Assembly (NCBI GenBank): GCA_913042885.1
Contig: CAJWLW010000081.1
Span: 1-16,091, forward strand
DNA from: an uncultured Lentisphaeria bacterium
GTDB taxonomy: Bacteria > Verrucomicrobiota > Lentisphaeria > JABSQK01 > CAJWLW01
Direction of reading: 5' to 3'
DNA: 16,091 bases
Every line of letters starts with the position of its first letter. The first letter of the stretch is position 1. The notes under the pieces are model-generated. The model was not told where the DNA came from and ran no database searches. It saw nothing but the letters and a program-made list of their open reading frames with translations. The translations under genes were made by a program, and so were the position numbers. This document shows positions 14,598 to 16,091 of the stretch, piece by piece.

Positions 14598-16091
14598 ATG
14601 AAGAAGCTGATTATTCTAACCAGCCTGATCCTCATCGGTCACGGCGCTGCGGCACAGTGCTCTCCCGACGGCGCTGACTGCAGCAGTTTCGAAACGGCGT
14701 TTCTGAACATGCTATGCAACAATCTCGCCGTGCCAACATCGATCCAGGGCGTGCTGGACAACGCAACGTCCGGAGCAACTACAGTGACCGCTGGGCAGAC
14801 AGTCCCGCGTTGCCAACCGACCCTGCCGCCCTCGCCCGCGGTCGGCGCTTTGGACCCCGGTGATATCGCCATCACCGGTCTCAATACCGACAATCCAGAT
14901 GTTTTCCGTTTCGTGGCGCTGGTCAACATTGCAGCCGGCACGGAGATCCACTTCACCGACAATGGCTGGAAGCTGCCGGAGAATGAGTTTCGTGACAGCG
15001 AAGGGACGGTCACCTGGACGGCTGTCACCGAGGTCCCGGTCGGTACTGAGATCGAAATAGAAGACACCGGGAGCAATACCTACTCGGCATCCAGCGGCAG
15101 CGCCATAGAATCGAACGCCGGCTTTGCACTGAGCGGCAGCGGCGATCAGATTCTCGCCTATCAGGGCCCGGATGCCGCGCCCGTTTTTGTCGCAGCGCTC
15201 AACAACAACAATCCCGGCTGGGATGCCACTGCGAGCAGCACCAACACCTCGGCCCTGCCGGATGACCTCACCGATGGGATCGACGCGATCGCCGTGGCCG
15301 AGGCCGACAACACGATTTACGACTGCTCAACCTACACCGGCACGGCTGGCGACATCCGTGCAGCTGTCAACAACGCCGGCAACTGGATCGGCAGCAACTC
15401 CCCGGTCCTGCCGGCGGCGCCATTCTGCAGTTTCGCTGTAGGTCCGTTGAGCGGTGCACTGTTGCCAGGTGATATTGCTCTCATCGGTTATCAGTCCGAC
15501 GGCGGCGATGGCGAAATCCGGTTCGTCGCGCTGTACGACATGCCCTCAACCAGCATTCAATTCACCGACAAGGGCTGGCTGTCATCGAATGTCTTCCGCT
15601 CCGGCGAAGGCACGTTGACCTGGACGTCGGATACGGCGTTCATCCCGGCCGGTACAGTTGTCGATCTGGTCCACGACAGCGGCAACAACTGGATTGCCAG
15701 CACCGGTTCGGTCACCGAGTCGGATGCCGGCTTCTCGCTGAGTACTGCCGGCGACCAGGTCATCGCTTTCCAGGGGAGTATCGACGGCAGCGGCGCGCTG
15801 GCTGGAACGATCGTCGCCGCCCTGAACTATGATAGTCCCGATGGCTGGGACACCGGAACTTCTTTGAGTGCGAACGAATCGGCCCTGCCGCTCGGCTTGG
15901 CCGATAACGACACTGCCGTTTCGTTCACCCACAAGGACAACGGCTTCTATGACTGCAGTGCCGCACCGATATCAGGGACTGCGGACGATCTGCGTGCCGC
16001 CATGGCGGACGCCAGCAACTGGACCCGCAACAACACGGTGTTCGGCACGACGCCCGACTGCAGCACGATCAGCGTCGATCTCGAAGCCAGC
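14598..16091 (+). CDS. Secreted tandem-repeat protein (partial, runs off right edge)
   Basis: The frame is open for all 498 codons from the ATG at 14598 to the window end, with no stop. AGGA about 9 bp upstream is the ribosome site. The N-terminus (MKKLIILTSLILIGHGAAAQ) is a Sec signal peptide, probably cut after residue 19; the residues before Cys21 do not form a lipobox. Residues ~22-80 have four cysteines and a Pro-rich end. Two copies of a ~200-residue domain follow (88-290 and 291-~490). Each starts PGDIA, then has FVAL, FTD.GW, FR.GEGT.TWT, AGF.LS..GDQ and SALP, and ends with a (D/N)-W element and a Cys pair (YDC, then FC or PDC). From memory, this domain occurs in secreted proteins alongside exonuclease/phosphatase or adhesive domains, but I cannot name it. 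The function may be set by the missing C-terminus. Confidence 0.85.
   Translation, partial: MKKLIILTSLILIGHGAAAQCSPDGADCSSFETAFLNMLCNNLAVPTSIQGVLDNATSGATTVTAGQTVPRCQPTLPPSPAVGALDPGDIAITGLNTDNPDVFRFVALVNIAAGTEIHFTDNGWKLPENEFRDSEGTVTWTAVTEVPVGTEIEIEDTGSNTYSASSGSAIESNAGFALSGSGDQILAYQGPDAAPVFVAALNNNNPGWDATASSTNTSALPDDLTDGIDAIAVAEADNTIYDCSTYTGTAGDIRAAVNNAGNWIGSNSPVLPAAPFCSFAVGPLSGALLPGDIALIGYQSDGGDGEIRFVALYDMPSTSIQFTDKGWLSSNVFRSGEGTLTWTSDTAFIPAGTVVDLVHDSGNNWIASTGSVTESDAGFSLSTAGDQVIAFQGSIDGSGALAGTIVAALNYDSPDGWDTGTSLSANESALPLGLADNDTAVSFTHKDNGFYDCSAAPISGTADDLRAAMADASNWTRNNTVFGTTPDCSTISVDLEAS

Overview
The window is bacterial chromosome, GC-rich (roughly 60% by eye), with short intergenic gaps and several genes that overlap by a few bases. 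An exported FAD:protein FMN transferase (ApbE), a membrane-anchored LysM protein and two Sec-type signal peptides fit an envelope-bearing, probably Gram-negative bacterium with flavin-based respiration. No rRNA, tRNA or ribosomal protein gene is present to fix the phylum. A small dispersed repeat of the CACGAAGG type, known from many environmental genomes, is present but not diagnostic. I see no phage, IS, CRISPR or plasmid functions; this looks like core and housekeeping chromosome with some less common modules.

Layout. Positions 1-597 carry no gene I can support, and the first ~290 bases are clearly more AT-rich than the rest. On the minus strand, 4004 down to 598 is an operon: an XPB-type superfamily 2 helicase, its partner nuclease Bax1 (DUF790) with a 23-bp overlap, then proC (proline biosynthesis) 4 bp further on. 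Divergent from it at 4230 is a protein with an FHA domain, a CheY-like receiver and a degenerate GGDEF-like C-terminus. The DNA between these two start codons is a head-to-tail duplication of ~155 bp (about 75% identical by hand alignment). It includes decayed copies of both gene starts and is the most unusual structure in the window. Next come cmk and a YbgC-like thioesterase, abutting on the plus strand. A small secreted hydrophobic protein of unknown function converges on them from the minus strand.

From 7305 a tightly overlapping plus-strand operon encodes a family 4 (iron-sulfur) uracil-DNA glycosylase, an ApbE flavin transferase and a NIF3/YbgI-like metal protein. It ends at a strong hairpin shared with a convergent GT4 glycosyltransferase gene. 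Divergent from the glycosyltransferase is a 953-residue fused GlcD/GlcF-type flavin and iron-sulfur dehydrogenase, followed with a 1-bp overlap by a single-pass LysM protein. At the right edge, behind a recognisable promoter, begins a secreted protein built of ~200-residue tandem repeats; it runs off the window.

How the parts fit. The helicase-nuclease pair and the Fe-S uracil glycosylase are two independent DNA-repair entries. ApbE and the GlcD/GlcF fusion fit a respiration rich in flavo-enzymes. The FHA-receiver protein beside the XPB-Bax1 operon suggests, but does not prove, a signalling link. I see no complete new system; the leads are the duplicated divergent control region and the XPB-Bax1/FHA-receiver neighbourhood.
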